DNA from: Porticoccus sp963925605
GTDB taxonomy: Bacteria; Pseudomonadota; Gammaproteobacteria; Pseudomonadales; Porticoccaceae
Assembly: GCA_963925605.1 (NCBI GenBank)
Contig: CAWURY010000022.1
Coordinates: 1 to 11,769 of the forward strand
Direction of reading: 5' to 3'
DNA: 11,769 nucleotides
Within the stretch, counting starts at the first letter, position 1. Every line of letters begins with the position of its first letter. Shown piece after piece: positions 1 through 7,255 of this stretch. The translations under genes and the position numbers were made by a program. The notes beneath the pieces were generated by a model. The model saw only the letters and a list, made by a program, of their open reading frames with translations, made no database searches and was not told the DNA's origin.

Positions 1-664
1 CCTCCGAATACCACGGCCGCTTCACCTTCTCCGTTTTTGAAACATATAAACTCAGAGATCGCGACGTTGGCACACCGAGCGCATGCATGTGCTCCTGCGC
101 CAAGAACTCCCGAACACTTGAGCGCAGGACGGCGCGACCATCGGCACCGCGGCAGTATGGCGTCCGGCCTCCACCTTTTAGCTGCATTTCCCAGCGTCGA
201 CCGTTGATGACGGCCTCAAGCACGGAAACTGCGCGACCGTCGCCATATCCGTTGCCGGTTTGGAACGGGCACTGTTGTGTGTATTCGGTGCCGAAAATGG
301 ACAATGCGTACCCACACGCCCAACCCACCTTGCGCATCGGCTTCGGAACGTGCGAAATGTCGCCGGAGAACATGCGGATGAAGTCGGCCGACTGAGCCAT
401 GCTGTCGGCGAAGCCAAGTTCGCGGAAAAAGTTTTTGCTGTGAACGACGTACTCGGGATCTTTAATTGGCGTGGGATTGATGGGAACATAGTGGCCCGTA
501 AAAACTTGTCGCGACGCGTGATCGGCTCCGTCTGCTTTCGCGTCAGGATCGCAGTTGAGCGTGTCCATCAGCGAGTAGTTTGCCAACTTTGCAAGATCGT
601 CGAGCGTCGCGATGGTTGGGGAGATTTCTTGGGACAGTCGATTTCTCATAGGTCTACTCATCAT
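1..664 (-). CDS. selO: SelO-family protein adenylyltransferase (AMPylase), N-terminal part, cut by the window edge
   Basis: Reading the minus strand from 664 to the left edge gives 221 codons without a stop; the C-terminal part lies outside. SelO (YdiU/UPF0061) proteins are pseudokinases that bind ATP in flipped orientation and transfer AMP to Ser, Thr or Tyr of target proteins, with links to redox stress. The family is recognised from FTGHYVP (55-61), GDGRA (141-145), QLKGGG (161-166, K163 being the conserved ATP-site lysine), TPYCRGADGRAVLRSSVREF (168-187) and HALGVPTSR (194-202). The catalytic metal-binding residues would lie beyond the edge. An in-frame TAA at 668-670 precedes two adjacent ATGs (664 and 661); neither has a good ribosome site, and a third Met at 649 is possible. 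The segment GTEYTQQCPFQTGNGYGDGR differs strongly from E. coli YdiU. G+C is about 56%, against about 43-45% elsewhere, which suggests transfer. Family call firm; origin is inference. Confidence 0.9.
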   Translation of the reverse strand, partial: MMSRPMRNRLSQEISPTIATLDDLAKLANYSLMDTLNCDPDAKADGADHASRQVFTGHYVPINPTPIKDPEYVVHSKNFFRELGFADSMAQSADFIRMFSGDISHVPKPMRKVGWACGYALSIFGTEYTQQCPFQTGNGYGDGRAVSVLEAVINGRRWEMQLKGGGRTPYCRGADGRAVLRSSVREFLAQEHMHALGVPTSRSLSLYVSKTEKVKRPWYSE

Positions 665-1007
665 TGCTTACTGAAGGTGAATGGTATGCTTGAACATCAC
701 ATCAAAAACTGTGTATTTGATCTTGAGTGTAAAAAATCACGGCAAGGTCGTAAAGATTCTCTAACCATCTAACACGCATCACCTCATAATTAGCAAAGCA
801 ACACAAGAGATAGACGCTTTAGAGGGGGTTTTCCTGTCTGCACTAAAACAATGGGCAGATACTGGTTACGGGCAAGAAATATAGATAGATATAGACAACT
901 GTATTGTAAATAAAAATTAATTAATCAATTAAATCATATACTTAACGTAAAGTTAAAGTTTACTAAAGAACCATATGGACGTGTTTGGACTAGGAAAAAA
1001 CTTAAGA
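665..1007. other. A+T-rich intergenic region between selO and tRNA-Leu
   Basis: No convincing gene is seen in these 343 bases. The right half (about 885-960) is very A+T-rich, with a short ATAG-type run near 881-897 and TTAA/ATTAAT strings. A start-less open stretch on the plus strand (765-884) may be a gene remnant and is described as a finding. Base composition falls sharply on leaving selO. Confidence 0.6.
726..754 (-). promoter_or_regulatory. Possible sigma70-type promoter for selO
   Basis: On the minus strand TTTACG (749-754) and TACACT (726-731) are 17 nt apart, each matching four of six consensus bases. A start near 719 would leave a leader of roughly 55 nt before the selO ATG. Such weak matches arise by chance in A+T-rich DNA, so this is only a candidate. 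Confidence 0.25.
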
Positions 1008-1094
1008 TGGTGCCCGGAGCCGGAATCGAACCGGCACGGTGTTGCCACCGAGGGATTTTAAGTCCCTTGCGTCTACCAATTTCGCCATCCGGGC
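1008..1094 (-). tRNA. leuZ: tRNA-Leu, anticodon TAA
   Basis: On the minus strand the gene starts with GCCCGGA (1088-1094), which pairs with TCCGGGC at 1012-1018, followed by discriminator A (1011) and an encoded CCA (1008-1010); length is 87 nt. The anticodon arm reads GGGACTTAAAATCCC with anticodon TAA. A long variable arm (CGGTG-GCAA-CACCG) marks a class II tRNA, as expected for leucine. The T arm contains GGTTCGATTCC. It lies 79 nt downstream of tRNA-Cys on the same strand, the cysT-leuZ order of enteric bacteria. Just past the CCA the minus strand reads CTTAAG then six T, possibly a transcript end but without a proper stem. The 3' end faces the G+C-rich selO segment. Confidence 0.97.
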
Positions 1095-1173
1095 ATAGTC
1101 AGTGGATGGGCTAAACTACCAATCTTTACTCTAGAGTCTCACCATACTGGTTGCTCTATTCTTTCAGTCTAAA

Positions 1174-1247
1174 TGGAGGCGCGGGTCGGAATCGAACCGG
1201 CGTACACTGAGTTGCAGTCAGCTGCATGACCACTCTGCCACCGCGCC
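1174..1247 (-). tRNA. cysT: tRNA-Cys, anticodon GCA
   Basis: The minus strand begins GGCGCGG (1241-1247) and closes with CCGCGCC (1178-1184), discriminator T (1177) and encoded CCA (1174-1176); length is 74 nt. The anticodon arm CTGA-CTGCAAC-TCAG carries anticodon GCA, and the T arm has GGTTCGATTCC. It sits 87 nt beyond the pgsA stop codon and before tRNA-Leu, as in the pgsA-glyW-cysT-leuZ cluster of E. coli, but the glycine tRNA expected between pgsA and this gene is absent. Confidence 0.97.
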
Positions 1248-1260
1248 TTTTGGAGGCAGA

Positions 1261-1266
1261 ATTGTA
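1261..1266 (-). promoter_or_regulatory. Possible -10 element for the tRNA-Cys/tRNA-Leu pair
   Basis: TACAAT on the minus strand matches five of six bases of the -10 consensus and ends 13 nt before the tRNA-Cys 5' end. No good -35 box lies at the right distance (TTGATG is only 11 nt upstream). The tRNAs may instead be read through from pgsA. Confidence 0.25.
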
Positions 1267-1334
1267 CCCGAGAGGTTCATCAAAGAACAGTCTGAAGCTG
1301 TACTAATACAACAATAAGTTCAAAGAAAATATAT

Positions 1335-1904
1335 TTAGTCCTGCGAATCAGGCACTAAGGATAGCTCTGGCCATGCGGCGCGAAGATAGATAACCATGGT
1401 CCATAAAGTAAGCGCAGCGGAAATATACAGCAATATAGTGCCTAATATATCCCATTCAGGGTGCTTTATTGAATCTGTAGCAAGAAGCACTGTGATCGCA
1501 ATCATCTGAAGAGCAGTCTTAACTTTCCCCAAATAATTTACAGCCACACTAGTTCGCTTTCCAATCTCTGCCATCCACTCACGCAGTGCGGATATCACAA
1601 TTTCTCGGCTCACTATCACCAGCGCAGGAAGAGCAAATAGAAACGTTGCATGAACCTGAACCAATACAAGCAATGCGGCTGAAATAATCAATTTATCTGC
1701 AACAGGGTCCAAAAAAGCCCCAAATGGTGTGTGCTGATCAAACTTTCTCGCTAAATAGCCGTCTAGCCAATCAGTCGCTGCCGCAATACCAAAAATAGAG
1801 GCAGCAACAATATGCTTCCACTCCCAGGGAAGATAAAAAATAACCACAAAAACTGGGATCAACACAATCCGTAGAAGCGTTAATATATTTGGCAAATTCC
1901 ACAT
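1335..1904 (-). CDS. pgsA: CDP-diacylglycerol--glycerol-3-phosphate 3-phosphatidyltransferase
   Basis: The 189-residue integral membrane enzyme makes phosphatidylglycerol phosphate from CDP-diacylglycerol and glycerol 3-phosphate, the committed step to phosphatidylglycerol and cardiolipin. The CDP-alcohol phosphatidyltransferase signature is complete: D45, D48-G49, A52-R53, G62, D66 and D70, fitting D-x2-D-G-x2-A-R-x8-G-x3-D-x3-D. Several hydrophobic segments (about 8-25, 31-45, 72-98, 131-142 and 153-175) fit the multi-spanning fold, and the length is near that of E. coli PgsA (182). The start MWNLPNILTLLRI is typical of the family, although its ribosome site is weak. It begins 39 nt after uvrC and is followed by tRNA-Cys, the widely conserved uvrC-pgsA-tRNA order. 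Confidence 0.97.
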   Translation of the reverse strand: MWNLPNILTLLRIVLIPVFVVIFYLPWEWKHIVAASIFGIAAATDWLDGYLARKFDQHTPFGAFLDPVADKLIISAALLVLVQVHATFLFALPALVIVSREIVISALREWMAEIGKRTSVAVNYLGKVKTALQMIAITVLLATDSIKHPEWDILGTILLYISAALTLWTMVIYLRAAWPELSLVPDSQD

Positions 1905-1943
1905 ACTTTAACTACCGAAAGAATCAGAAAATAAACATACAAT

Positions 1944-3818
1944 CTATTCATTATGCAGGATACTGTAAATAGATTCAGCTATCTTTTTACTTATACTTGG
2001 AACACGCATAAGCTCTGCGATGCTCGCTCGTTTAACCTCATTAATATCGCCAAAAAAACGCAACAGTTCACGTCGACGTTTAGGGCCAACGCCGTCTATT
2101 GCTTCCAGGCTTGAAGTTTTTCGTTTTTTGTCTCTTCGTTGCCTATGGCCAGTGATGGCAAATCGATGTGCCTCATCCCTAATGTGTTGAATTAACAATA
2201 ATGCGGCAGAATCACTTTCTAGAGCTAGCTCTGTGTAGTCCTTTTTAGCATCCGTGGTATTTTTCGAGTCCAATGAAGAGGCCAAAAAAATCGTCTCGAA
2301 GCCTATTTTTCTGGTTCTCCCCTTACTCACTCCTACAATTTCAACCCCGATAACACCTAGCTCCTCAAGAACATTGGCCGCTTTTTTTAACTGACCCAAG
2401 CCACCGTCTATCAACAAAATATCTGGCAACTTTTCTTCGCCTTTTTGCAATCGCTTGTAGCGCCTAGTTAATGCTTGCTCCATAGCAGCATAGTCATCCC
2501 CTGCTGTTATGTCTTTAATGTTAAAACGACGATAATCTGACTTGAGAGGGCCATTGGTATCAAAAACAACACAGGAGGCAACCGTTGCCTCTCCGCTGCT
2601 ATGGCTAATGTCAAAGCACTCAAGCCGACCTGGTAGCTCTTGTAGATTGAGCAATTTTTGTAGAGCTTCGAATTTTTGCAGCAAATTTTGTTTGGAGATG
2701 GTGAGACTTTTAAGGTTTTGATTCGCTGTTTGTTCCGCTAACTCAATCCATTTTTTCCTTATAGCTCGACCTCTACACTTAAATTCAATTTTATATCCAG
2801 CAACAGAAGAGACAGCTAAGGCAAAAAGCTCGCTATCATCAAGCTTAGCATTCACGATAATTTCTTTTGGAAAATCTCCTTTTCCACCATCTCGCAGATA
2901 ATATTGTGGAACAAAATGCTCTAAAATCTCTCCTGGAGATGTCGCCAATGGCACGCGCGGATAAAATGTCCTACTGCCTAAAATTCTTCCCTGTCGAATA
3001 TATAGGATATGGACGCAGCCCTGTGAGCCGTCTTGAGAGGCTGCCACAATATCAATATTTTTACTGCCTGATTCAACAACTTGTTCTGCCTGTATTTTTC
3101 TTAATGCGGTAATCTGGTCTCGCAAAATGGCAGCACGCTCAAAATTTAAATTCTTGGAAGACGAGTCCATCTCTACTTCAAATTTTTTAATGAGATTATC
3201 ACTTCTTCCCTCAAGAAACATTTTGGTGTAACCAACGTCTTGTTGATAACTTTCAGGCGTTACTAGATCAACACAAGGTGCCGTACATCGCTTAATTTGA
3301 TACTGCAAACAAGGGCGAGTGCGATTTTTAAAAAAACTGTCCTCACACTGTCTAACCTTAAAGGTTTTTTGCAAAAAGCTCATACTTTCGCGTACGGCCT
3401 GAACGCTCGGGAAAGGGCCAAAATAACTACCTAATCGTCTCTTGCTTCCACGATGGAATGCTAATTGCGGGTATTCATCTTGATCTGAAAGGAATATATA
3501 CGGGTAAGACTTATCATCTCTCAGCAAAATATTATAAGGAGGTAGATTTTGCTTAATGAGATTTTGTTCGAGCAACAAAGCTTCAATTTCAGTCTGCGTC
3601 ACTGTCACATCAATGGTGATAATACGATTGACTAATGCCTGGGTCTTTATTGATAGGCCTGTTTTAGCGAAATAGCTGGCCACACGCTTCTGTAAATTCT
3701 TTGCTTTTCCTATATAAAGAACTACTCCATTTTCACCTAACATTTGATAAATGCCTGGTCTTTGGGTAAGCCCCTTTAGAAAAGACTGTGCATCAAACGA
3801 CGGGCTATCAGCAACCAT
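1944..3818 (-). CDS. uvrC: UvrABC excinuclease subunit C
   Basis: UvrC makes the 3' and 5' incisions around a DNA lesion after loading by UvrA and UvrB. All parts are present in 624 residues (E. coli 610). The N-terminal GIY-YIG nuclease has G22-I23-Y24 and Y35-I36-G37. Four cysteines (C158, C170, C178, C182) have the spacing of the iron-sulfur site described in E. coli UvrC. A UVR helix pair for UvrB contact lies near 205-240. The RNase H-like second nuclease has D403 (ECFDISH), D471 (LLIDGG) and H551 (RDEAH). A tandem helix-hairpin-helix lies near 570-622. Residues about 512-530 look like a small variable insert. The ATG starts 2 nt after the murB stop; AAGGGT inside the end of murB, about 12-14 nt upstream, may be its ribosome site. 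Uvr(Y)/GacA, the usual upstream neighbour, is absent. Confidence 0.98.
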   Translation of the reverse strand: MVADSPSFDAQSFLKGLTQRPGIYQMLGENGVVLYIGKAKNLQKRVASYFAKTGLSIKTQALVNRIITIDVTVTQTEIEALLLEQNLIKQNLPPYNILLRDDKSYPYIFLSDQDEYPQLAFHRGSKRRLGSYFGPFPSVQAVRESMSFLQKTFKVRQCEDSFFKNRTRPCLQYQIKRCTAPCVDLVTPESYQQDVGYTKMFLEGRSDNLIKKFEVEMDSSSKNLNFERAAILRDQITALRKIQAEQVVESGSKNIDIVAASQDGSQGCVHILYIRQGRILGSRTFYPRVPLATSPGEILEHFVPQYYLRDGGKGDFPKEIIVNAKLDDSELFALAVSSVAGYKIEFKCRGRAIRKKWIELAEQTANQNLKSLTISKQNLLQKFEALQKLLNLQELPGRLECFDISHSSGEATVASCVVFDTNGPLKSDYRRFNIKDITAGDDYAAMEQALTRRYKRLQKGEEKLPDILLIDGGLGQLKKAANVLEELGVIGVEIVGVSKGRTRKIGFETIFLASSLDSKNTTDAKKDYTELALESDSAALLLIQHIRDEAHRFAITGHRQRRDKKRKTSSLEAIDGVGPKRRRELLRFFGDINEVKRASIAELMRVPSISKKIAESIYSILHNE

Positions 3819-3820
3819 GG

Positions 3821-4873
3821 CTATCGATACACCCTTGGTTCAATCTCTAATACAATACCAAATTTCTCTAACACAGACGCTTGAATGTCTGATGCTAAAG
3901 ATAAGAGCTCATATCCAGATCCACCTAAATTGACAAGCACAAGAGCCTGTTGATCATGCACCCCTACTCCATTTCTCTGGAACCCTTTCCATCCAGTTTT
4001 TTCAATCAAATAACCTGCGGCAATCTTCATGCTGCCATTATGTAAATCTTGGCTAACTATATCTGGATACTCTTTTTTCAAAGTAGCTTGAGCCTCCAGA
4101 CTGATCACTGGATTCTTAAAAAAACTACCTGCGTTCGGAATACTGGCGGGATCAGGAAGCTTGGAGCGACGAATAGAGGACACGATATCGGAGATCATTT
4201 TTGGGGTTAAAATTTCATGAAAACTCTGGCCATGCTTCATCTGCAGTTGCGTATGAAGCTGCATTAAGGCTTGCTTGAGCGCCGGGTACTCAATACAAAT
4301 GTCTGATTTAGTCGAAAGACGGAAACTCACTGCTGTGATGATATATTCATCTTGACCTGATTGTTTGAAGAAGCTGTCTCGATAGCCAAACTGGCAGTCA
4401 CTCAAATCCATTTTTCTCACATCGCCTGTCGCCTTATACATCATCTCAAGAGAATCGAACCTCTCGCTCAATTCAACTCCATATGCACCAATATTTTGAA
4501 TAGGTGCCGCACCAACACAGCCAGGTATCAATGATAGGTTTTCAAGGCCATTCCAACCCATTTCAAGGGTTCTTAATACCAATTGATGCCAGTTTTCGCC
4601 AGCACCAACCTTGATCACTAGGTCGTCTTCTTTTTGAGAAATTAACTCAATGCCCAGTATTGCTATATGAATAACTAGCCCAGTTAGATCTCCAGCCAAT
4701 AGAACATTACTGCCCGCCCCCAATGCAATAATTGATTGCTTGTGCTTTTTTCCCCAAGCAAGTGCTTCAGACAATTCAGCTTGCGAAGAAACAGAACAAA
4801 AATATTCTGCTGTTGATGGAAGAGCAAACGTATTGTAGTTTTGAAGAGAGACTTTTTTGGTAATTTGCAGCAT
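3821..4873 (-). CDS. murB: UDP-N-acetylenolpyruvoylglucosamine reductase (type I MurB)
   Basis: MurB is the cytoplasmic FAD enzyme that uses NADPH to reduce UDP-GlcNAc-enolpyruvate to UDP-N-acetylmuramic acid, the second committed step of peptidoglycan synthesis. The 350 residues align along their length with E. coli MurB (342). N-terminal NYNTFALP (12-19), the FAD-binding GAGSNVL (52-58), GAGENWH (90-96), IPGCVGAAPIQNIGAYG (116-132) and FGYRDSFF (162-169, with conserved Y164) are clear. S250 in NAGSFFKNP is the expected proton donor to the enolpyruvyl carbon, and E345 near the C terminus fits the acidic catalytic residue. The presence of the long QNIGAYG-YRDS region marks the type I enzyme. 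Its ATG overlaps the stop of the upstream phosphatase by one base (TAATG), which indicates translational coupling. Confidence 0.98.
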   Translation of the reverse strand: MLQITKKVSLQNYNTFALPSTAEYFCSVSSQAELSEALAWGKKHKQSIIALGAGSNVLLAGDLTGLVIHIAILGIELISQKEDDLVIKVGAGENWHQLVLRTLEMGWNGLENLSLIPGCVGAAPIQNIGAYGVELSERFDSLEMMYKATGDVRKMDLSDCQFGYRDSFFKQSGQDEYIITAVSFRLSTKSDICIEYPALKQALMQLHTQLQMKHGQSFHEILTPKMISDIVSSIRRSKLPDPASIPNAGSFFKNPVISLEAQATLKKEYPDIVSQDLHNGSMKIAAGYLIEKTGWKGFQRNGVGVHDQQALVLVNLGGSGYELLSLASDIQASVLEKFGIVLEIEPRVYR

Positions 4874-5352
4874 TAGGTTAGCTGCCCAGATAAATGTTCA
4901 AGCAAACCATTAGAGGCATCCTCAATCAGATTCAATACATCTTCGAAACCTTCTTTTCCGCCAGCATATGGATCGGGAACCTCTTTGTTCTCATTGCGAC
5001 TATGGTCTAGAAATAATCCCAGATGACCTGCAAATTGCGGCGGAGCCATTATTTTTAAATCCAAAAGATTCCGCTTATCCATAGCCACCACATAATCAAA
5101 TTTATTAAAATCCTCTGGTTTTACTTGGCGCGCCCGCAATTGCGTAAGATCGTAACCATGCACAGAGGCTGCTAAACAGGCTCTAGGGTCTGGGGCTCGT
5201 CCTATATGCCAATCTCCTGTTCCAGCAGAATCTACAATAATTTTATGCTGCAAGCCCTCATCGATGATTTTTTTTTCAAAAATAGCATGCGCGGTGGGTG
5301 ATCGGCATATATTGCCGAGACACACGAATAATACTCTGATGGGTTCTTTCAC
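4873..5352 (-). CDS. Low-molecular-weight protein-tyrosine phosphatase
   Basis: This 159-residue cytoplasmic enzyme removes phosphate from phosphotyrosine through a cysteinyl-phosphate intermediate. The P-loop CLGNICRS holds the nucleophile C11 and R17 (C-x5-R-S), and the general acid is D127 in the VPDPY loop; DSAGTGDWH (41-49) is also typical. The length is usual. The start is GTG, preceded 8 nt upstream by TAGGT overlapping the kdsB stop, and the next in-frame sequence shows no better start. It lies 10 nt after kdsB and overlaps murB by one base. A phosphatase between kdsB and murB is also known in Pseudomonas, so this is a conserved arrangement; its substrate is not known from sequence. 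Wzb-type phosphatases act on capsule tyrosine kinases, but no such kinase is in the window. Confidence 0.94.
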   Translation of the reverse strand: MKEPIRVLFVCLGNICRSPTAHAIFEKKIIDEGLQHKIIVDSAGTGDWHIGRAPDPRACLAASVHGYDLTQLRARQVKPEDFNKFDYVVAMDKRNLLDLKIMAPPQFAGHLGLFLDHSRNENKEVPDPYAGGKEGFEDVLNLIEDASNGLLEHLSGQLT

Positions 5353-5362
5353 TAACTCTAAC

Positions 5363-6127
5363 CTATGATGATTTTTTTAATAGACCAATTAGGTGCTGCA
5401 AGTCTTCCTCTGTATCAATACCGCTAGGTACATGGGAGGTCACCTGTCCTACGTGTATTCTTTCTCCGTACCACATAAATCGCAACTGTTCTAAAAGTTC
5501 CAACTTTTCAATAGGGGCTACCGGCCAACAGACGAATTGATTCAGCATTGATACTCGGTAGGCATATATGCCTATGTGGCGCATAGGGTTGAAGATTGAC
5601 AATACCTTGTCAGTCTGAACGTCTGTCGTTTCGCGGCGATGCGGAATTGATGCACGACTAAAATATAATGCCAAGCCATTATTATCCGTTACCACTTTAA
5701 CCACGTGGGGACTAACAAGGTCAGCATCATTATCAATAGAATCGCAGAGAGTGGCCACTCCCGCCAAAGAATTTGCTGCCAAATTACTAGCCACTTGGTT
5801 AATTACTTCAGGAGGAATCAGCGGCTCATCCCCCTGAACATTGACCACAATATGATCGGCGGGCAGCCCGAGTTTTTTTGTCACCTCTTGCAGTCTATCC
5901 GTTCCAGACTGATGATTTTTTAACGTCATGGTAGCTTGGCCGCCAAAACTCACTACATGGTCAAATATTCTTTGATCATCTGTAGCCACAATAATCTGAT
6001 TAGCATTACTTTGTTGAGCCTGAGTATGCACCCGCTGGATCATTGTCATTCCAGCGATATTCATAAGAGGCTTCCCTGGTAATCTTGAGGAGTCATAACG
6101 GGCAGGGATAATAACTGTAAAATTCAT
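5363..6127 (-). CDS. kdsB: 3-deoxy-manno-octulosonate cytidylyltransferase (CMP-Kdo synthetase)
   Basis: KdsB activates Kdo with CTP to CMP-Kdo, the donor for the inner core of lipopolysaccharide. The 254-residue protein (E. coli 248) shows the nucleotide-binding start IPARYDSSRLPGKPL (7-21), ATDD (48-51), SGTDR (74-78), VNVQGDEPLI (95-104, D100 a metal ligand) and the C-terminal SGIDTEEDL (235-243, D238 a second metal ligand). Every core motif of the family is intact. It follows lpxK with a 63-nt gap and precedes the phosphatase by 10 nt. The ribosome site is poor. The gap holds only A+T-rich sequence with the short palindrome GTTAAAATTTAAC (6148-6160) and has no room for the small YcaR/Trm112-like gene often found here. 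Confidence 0.98.
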   Translation of the reverse strand: MNFTVIIPARYDSSRLPGKPLMNIAGMTMIQRVHTQAQQSNANQIIVATDDQRIFDHVVSFGGQATMTLKNHQSGTDRLQEVTKKLGLPADHIVVNVQGDEPLIPPEVINQVASNLAANSLAGVATLCDSIDNDADLVSPHVVKVVTDNNGLALYFSRASIPHRRETTDVQTDKVLSIFNPMRHIGIYAYRVSMLNQFVCWPVAPIEKLELLEQLRFMWYGERIHVGQVTSHVPSGIDTEEDLQHLIGLLKKSS

Positions 6128-6190
6128 ACTGCTTACACTCTGCTTTGGTTAAAATTTAACTTCTACCAGCCTTCTCATTTTTGCAAAATT

Positions 6191-7255
6191 TCAGGACTTT
6201 AGCTCACGCAATCGCTCTAATATACTCTTTAGGAACGTAGAATCAGGCACAGCCTGAACATCCAGCACCCAAATTTTATCATTGATAATATGCGAACACT
6301 TTACTGCATCTTTTGCTGTAATGATGATCGGCCAGTCATCTTGAAAAGAATACTCGTCACCGCTAAAATTATGATGATCAGGCCAATGATGGAGCTGGGG
6401 ATTAAGACCCAAGTTCTCTAAAGTGTCTCTAAACCTCTCAGGACTACCAATGCCTGCAACTGCATGAACCTTTAGGCCATACCCCCAGTCTTTAAGCCAT
6501 GTCTCCCCTGACTGGCTGAGATCGAGTGACGTTATCACTGACAAAACCTCGCCAGAATTTAACTGTCTTAGCTGGATTGGCTTAATAGTAAAGAAGGTGC
6601 TGTTTTTCCAAGAGACTGTCTTGCGATCCTGTGTTGTTTCCGGGACATCAAAATTTGTCACATTTGTTAAAATGAAGTCCACTTCCTTTAATCGTTTCAC
6701 AGGCTCTCTTAGGGGACCTGCTGGTAAGCACTGTCCGTTGCCAAATTGCCTTTTTCCGTCTACCACAGCAATTTCTATATCTCTAGGCAGCCGATAATGT
6801 TGCAACCCGTCATCACTTAAAATCAGATCACAATTTGTCTTTTCAAGCAAAAATATAGCCGCCCGGTAACGGTCAGGATCAACCACAACAGGGCATACAC
6901 TTGCCAAGAATAATGGTTCATCTCCAGCACTCAAGGATGAGCATTGGGTTGTCACCAGCAAAGGATACTGAGAAGCCCTTCCTCCATATCCCCGACTAAT
7001 AATTCCAGGGTGATACCCCTGCTCTTGCAGCCAATGTGCGAGTGCCGCTATCAATGGGGTCTTTCCAGTGCCGCCAACACTTATATTTCCCACCACAACC
7101 ACGGGAACTGCTAGCGGAGGATTTGGCGCTAGCCTAACTTGGTAGAAACGACGTATACCAGCCAGCAGGCAAAATAACCATGAGAAAGGAACCAATAAAA
7201 TTGTCCAGCCTAAGTCTCGACTCCAAGCTTTTTGAAGCATGAAAGAAATGCTCAT
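6191..7255 (-). CDS. lpxK: Tetraacyldisaccharide 4'-kinase (lipid A kinase)
   Basis: LpxK phosphorylates the 4' position of the tetraacyl-disaccharide lipid A precursor at the inner membrane. It is a P-loop kinase: the Walker A stretch is VGNISVGGTGKTP (55-67, K65), followed by ISRGYGG (85-91). Further on, DDGLQHYRL holds the acidic DDGLQ motif, and VVDGKRQFGNG and LPAGPLREP are family signatures. An N-terminal hydrophobic helix (about 15-33) is the expected membrane anchor. The length of 354 exceeds the 328 of E. coli. The ATG directly abuts the msbA stop (TAGATG), favouring coupled translation; M6 (at 7240) aligns with the E. coli start and is the alternative. The msbA-lpxK pairing is conserved in gammaproteobacteria, where the two act on the same molecule in succession. 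Confidence 0.97.
   Translation of the reverse strand: MSISFMLQKAWSRDLGWTILLVPFSWLFCLLAGIRRFYQVRLAPNPPLAVPVVVVGNISVGGTGKTPLIAALAHWLQEQGYHPGIISRGYGGRASQYPLLVTTQCSSLSAGDEPLFLASVCPVVVDPDRYRAAIFLLEKTNCDLILSDDGLQHYRLPRDIEIAVVDGKRQFGNGQCLPAGPLREPVKRLKEVDFILTNVTNFDVPETTQDRKTVSWKNSTFFTIKPIQLRQLNSGEVLSVITSLDLSQSGETWLKDWGYGLKVHAVAGIGSPERFRDTLENLGLNPQLHHWPDHHNFSGDEYSFQDDWPIIITAKDAVKCSHIINDKIWVLDVQAVPDSTFLKSILERLRELKS

Noticed and set aside
178..489. Second minus-strand open frame of about 103 codons
   Set aside because: It overlaps the SelO frame on the same strand in another phase, and its Ser/Thr/Pro-rich composition is that of an out-of-frame reading.
260..772. Plus-strand open frame of about 170 codons opposite selO
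   Set aside because: The minus-strand frame encodes clear SelO motifs; the antisense frame shows no family features and is a product of the high G+C.
900..960. A+T-rich tract considered as a replication origin
   Set aside because: No DnaA-box cluster, no iterons and no dnaA or parAB neighbours.
995..1007. CTTAAG followed by six T after tRNA-Leu as a terminator
   Set aside because: The palindrome is only six bases with no loop, so it cannot form a terminator stem alone.
1012..1200. Shared GGAATCGAACCGGC in both tRNAs as a possible attachment-site duplication
   Set aside because: It is the normal T-arm sequence of two intact tRNAs; the flanks do not match.
6148..6160. GTTAAAATTTAAC palindrome before kdsB as an operator
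   Set aside because: Short, A+T-only core in an A+T-rich gap; easily due to chance, with no promoter next to it.
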